The notes beneath the pieces were generated by a model that was not told the DNA's origin, did no database searches, and saw only the letters and a program-made list of their open reading frames with translations. A stretch of 8,292 nt of DNA, taken from the NCBI GenBank assembly GCA_902782705.1, contig CACZOL010000102.1:1-8292 (forward strand). Direction: 5' to 3'. This document shows positions 7,172 to 8,292 of the stretch, piece after piece. How positions within the stretch are numbered: position 1 is the first letter of the stretch; each line of letters starts with the position of its first letter. Origin of the DNA: an uncultured Selenomonadaceae bacterium. GTDB taxonomy: Bacteria; Bacillota; Negativicutes; Selenomonadales; Selenomonadaceae. The translations under genes were made by a program, and so were the position numbers.

Positions 7172-7212
7172 CCTCCTGCGTTCATTATATACGAGACGTC
7201 CATGACTGACAA
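7172..7212 (-). promoter_or_regulatory. Promoter of the DUF4160-DUF2442 pair, with very short leader
   Basis: On the minus strand, TTGTCA (7207-7212) is followed after exactly 17 bases by TATAAT (7184-7189), five of six and six of six matches to the vegetative sigma-70/SigA consensus. The predicted start near 7177 falls on the AGGAGG ribosome-binding site (7172-7177), giving a leader of only about 13 bases before the GTG. The placement also excludes translation from the upstream ATG at 7212. Confidence 0.65.
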
Positions 7213-7245
7213 GACTTACAGCTTCAAAACTTTACTGATGGCAAT

Positions 7246-7318
7246 AAGAGAGACCATCTTCCCGCCCGGTCAACCGCTTGAACAGCGGGACAATGGGGGC
7301 GGGAAATGGTCTCTTCTT
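7246..7318 (-). ncRNA. Strong nested hairpin element, candidate structured RNA or intergenic repeat
   Basis: Arms 7249-7257 (AGAGACCAT) and 7306-7314 pair perfectly. After a small internal loop, 7260-7267 (TCCCGCCC) pairs with 7297-7304. Inside, CCGCT (7274-7278) and AGCGG (7284-7288) form a second five-pair hairpin with a five-base loop. No T-tract follows on either strand, so it does not look like a terminator. A good minus-strand promoter ends just upstream, and its predicted start falls at the base of the stem. It could be a small RNA, a regulatory leader of DUF4160, or a copy of a palindromic intergenic repeat. I do not recognise a known RNA family. Confidence 0.45.
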
Positions 7319-7324
7319 GTGTAT

Positions 7325-7354
7325 ATTATATCGTTTTCCCTGTGCTCCTATCAA
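7325..7354 (-). promoter_or_regulatory. Promoter upstream of the hairpin element
   Basis: Minus-strand TTGATA (7349-7354) and TATAAT (7325-7330) are separated by 18 bases, matching five and six of six consensus positions. The predicted start near 7318 lies at the outer base of the 7246-7318 hairpin. It lies just past the flgE-type terminator, so it would restart transcription into the hairpin and, if not stopped, into DUF4160. Confidence 0.6.
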
Positions 7355-7360
7355 TCTTTC

Positions 7361-7457
7361 CGACAAAAATCCCCGGCGATGCCGGGGATTTTTTGCGTTC
7401 AGTATTCTTTTTACCGTTTCATGTTGATCAGGGTCTCGAGCATTTCGTCGGAGACCG
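7361..7457. repeat. Direct repeat copy 1: flgE end plus terminator
   Basis: This stretch matches 8202-8292: the terminator hairpin, a short spacer (seven bases longer here, with minor differences) and the last codons of flgE. Over the 47 aligned coding bases there are three differences, all synonymous (AAA/AAG, CTC/CTG, GAG/GAA). Homology may continue to about 7479; the right edge cannot be judged because copy 2 leaves the window. Confidence 0.92.
7365..7393 (-). terminator. Intrinsic terminator, copy 1 (works on either strand)
   Basis: A 13-base perfect stem, AAAAATCCCCGGC with GCCGGGGATTTTT around a three-base loop (7378-7380), gives a GC-rich hairpin followed by a T-run on both strands. 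It ends the transcript of the PIN module and flgE remnant and separates it from the DUF4160 region. Confidence 0.92.
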
Positions 7458-7479
7458 TGATGATCATGCCCAAGGCTAA
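7411..7479 (-). pseudogene. flgE: Headless 3' remnant of the hook gene flgE
   Basis: The minus strand encodes MIITVSDEMLETLINMKR and a TAA stop, the conserved C-terminal helix by which FlgE packs in the hook core. No start or upstream FlgE sequence exists; the PIN toxin gene abuts it. The frame is the same as that of the PIN gene, directly after its TGA, so 22 codons (starting LALG) separate TGA from TAA. The remnant lacks its own start and is probably not translated. It is best read as the former or duplicated end of flgE left by insertion of the PIN module. Confidence 0.85.
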
Positions 7480-7881
7480 TCAAGAAAACGCAGCCATAAA
7501 TTCCGCCATTGTCATAATCTTTGGTTCCAACAATTCAAGCGACAAAAAATCCTTGTCTCCTGTTACAAGAACATCCACGCCTTCAAAAATTGCAGTGGCA
7601 AGGATCGGCTCATCGTCAATATCACGAATAACCGGAACGCCGAGTTCCTTGCCGCCTTTTTGCGTATAGACCAATTCAAATGGGATTTTCTGGAAGAACC
7701 TCGCCGCACCATCAGCCTCATCCGGGAATTTCTTTGCAACAACATCGCGAAATTCGTTGATAATGTAATCGCAGAGAACAATCCGATGATGTTCTGTAAC
7801 AAGCCGCATAAAACGCTCAGTGCTTGAAGACGGATATGCCGCCGCAGAAATCAATATATTGGTGTCAAGCATTACGCGCAT
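7480..7881 (-). CDS. PIN-domain toxin of a type II toxin-antitoxin module
   Basis: The 133-residue product is a PIN-family ribonuclease of the putative-toxin group (COG1569-like, VapC-related). Acidic metal-binding residues are all present: D6 in MLDTNILIS, E43 in IINEF, D90 in RDIDDEPILATA and D109/D111 in TGDKDF. Such enzymes cleave RNA and are held inactive by the partner antitoxin. I start at the ATG of MRVMLDTN because GGAGG (7889-7893) lies seven bases upstream; an ATG eleven codons earlier lacks that support. It overlaps the antitoxin gene by 17 bases. Downstream, its stop is followed in frame by the flgE remnant and then a terminator. The gene is more AT-rich than the flagellar genes around it. 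The RNA target is unknown. Confidence 0.9.
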   Translation of the reverse strand: MRVMLDTNILISAAAYPSSSTERFMRLVTEHHRIVLCDYIINEFRDVVAKKFPDEADGAARFFQKIPFELVYTQKGGKELGVPVIRDIDDEPILATAIFEGVDVLVTGDKDFLSLELLEPKIMTMAEFMAAFS

Positions 7882-8140
7882 TCCAAGACCTCCGGTACTC
7901 TTGGCGAAAATCATGCAGGTAGTCCATCAATTCTTCTTCATTATGAAATCCGGCTTTTTCTGCCGCCCCCTCGAAATCCTTGACTAACTGCCGATATGCG
8001 GACAGTCCCGCATTCATGACATAAATGCGGCCGTTTTCTTCCGCAAATTCAACACGATCTCCGTCTTTCACTTTCAATTTTTTTCGGACATCCGGCGGCA
8101 GGATGACTCGACCATTGTCAGATACCTTCGCAACTGCCAT
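7865..8140 (-). CDS. AbrB/MazE-type antitoxin of the PIN module
   Basis: The 91-residue product has an N-terminal SpoVT-AbrB swapped-hairpin DNA-binding domain (residues 2-45: AKVSDNGRVILPPDVRKKLKVKDGDRVEF) and a charged helical C-terminal tail that would wrap the PIN toxin. By family behaviour it should neutralise the toxin and repress its own promoter. The ATG of MAVAKVS has an AAGGAGAG site (8147-8154) six bases upstream; the ATG at 8173 lies before the predicted transcription start and is rejected. It overlaps the toxin gene by 17 bases, the usual antitoxin-first order. Confidence 0.9.
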   Translation of the reverse strand: MAVAKVSDNGRVILPPDVRKKLKVKDGDRVEFAEENGRIYVMNAGLSAYRQLVKDFEGAAEKAGFHNEEELMDYLHDFRQEYRRSWNARNA

Positions 8141-8175
8141 ATCGATCTCTCCTTCCTTGCTTTCTTGTATCATAA

Positions 8176-8204
8176 ATTATAATATCCCAAAATGCAAGTA
8201 TCGA
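8176..8204 (-). promoter_or_regulatory. Probable promoter of the antitoxin-toxin pair
   Basis: Minus-strand TATAAT at 8176-8181 is a perfect -10; 17 bases upstream is TCGATA (8199-8204), four of six for a -35. It lies immediately after the flgE terminator, so the pair is likely transcribed on its own, and the AbrB-type product may autorepress here. Confidence 0.5.
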
Positions 8205-8205
8205 C

Positions 8206-8234
8206 AAAAATCCCCGGCGACGCCGGGGATTTTT
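8206..8234 (-). terminator. Intrinsic terminator after flgE, copy 2
   Basis: The same 13-base stem as at 7365-7393, with one loop change (8219-8221), lies about ten bases after the flgE stop. It should end or reduce flgE transcription before the toxin-antitoxin genes, and so before flbD and the genes beyond. Confidence 0.9.
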
Positions 8235-8245
8235 TCTATTCTTTT

Positions 8246-8292
8246 TTACCGCTTCATGTTGATCAGGGTTTCCAGCATTTCGTCGGAGACCG
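8246..8292 (-). CDS. flgE: Flagellar hook protein FlgE, C-terminal end only
   Basis: Only the last 15 codons and the TAA are visible (VSDEMLETLINMKR). The sequence fits the C-terminal helix of the FlgE/F/G axial family and closely resembles the Firmicutes hook protein ending (SDEMLQELVNLKR type). Its place before flbD and fliL supports hook protein rather than rod protein. The rest of the gene lies outside the window, so completeness cannot be judged. Confidence 0.8.
   Translation of the reverse strand, partial: VSDEMLETLINMKR

Larger units (their letters stand above)
8202..8292. repeat. Direct repeat copy 2: flgE end plus terminator (runs off the right edge)
   Basis: This is the partner of 7361-7457, in the same orientation and offset by 841 bases at the terminator end. 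The two copies bracket the PIN toxin-antitoxin module precisely. Confidence 0.92.

Noticed and set aside
7232..7483. 83-codon minus-strand frame through the repeat and hairpin
   Set aside because: It is out of frame with the flgE remnant, reads through the terminator stem, and has no ribosome-binding site.
7133..7669. 178-codon plus-strand frame crossing the hairpin, repeat and PIN gene
   Set aside because: It runs antisense through a terminator, the flgE remnant and the PIN gene, and shows no recognisable domain.

Overview
The window is a piece of a flagellar biogenesis operon from a bacterium, read entirely on the minus strand. Gene order in the direction of transcription (right to left) is flgE (3' end only), an inserted accessory block, flbD/swrD, fliL, fliM, fliY, cheY, fliO, fliP, fliQ, fliR and flhB (5' part only). 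This is the order of the fla/che operon of Bacillus subtilis and other Firmicutes. It points to a Firmicutes-type organism, because FliY is a CheC-FliN fusion and FlbD is the SwrD type. The fairly high GC of the flagellar genes and the double-membrane-like FliO/FliP set make a Negativicute such as a Selenomonas relative my best guess; the genus is inference only.

Region 1-6536 is ordinary and tightly packed. flbD is a small swarming/motor-power factor. FliL is the stator-associated membrane protein. FliM and FliY form the C-ring switch. CheY is the response regulator that binds the switch, and FliY carries two CheC-type phosphatase sites for it. FliO, FliP, FliQ, FliR and FlhB build the export gate. 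Genes overlap or lie within a few tens of bases of each other, except for an 85-95 base gap before cheY that holds a possible internal promoter, and about 84 bases between flbD and fliL.

Region 6537-8245 is an accessory block placed exactly at the flgE-flbD junction, and it is visibly more AT-rich. It contains two toxin-antitoxin-like gene pairs. Nearest flgE is an AbrB/MazE-type antitoxin with a PIN-domain toxin. Nearest flbD is a DUF4160-DUF2442 pair. The PIN module is bracketed by two direct copies of the last codons of flgE plus its terminator hairpin (7361-7457 or longer, and 8202-8292 or longer). The three base differences within the visible coding part are all synonymous. The inner copy is a headless flgE remnant that follows the PIN stop codon in frame. 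Between the inner terminator and the DUF4160 gene lies a strong, nested hairpin element (7246-7318), preceded by a good promoter whose predicted start coincides with the base of the stem.

The most notable story is therefore a flagellar operon in which a hook-gene end has been duplicated around a toxin-antitoxin cassette, next to a second candidate toxin-antitoxin pair with its own promoter and a possible structured RNA. The flagellar genes themselves look intact.
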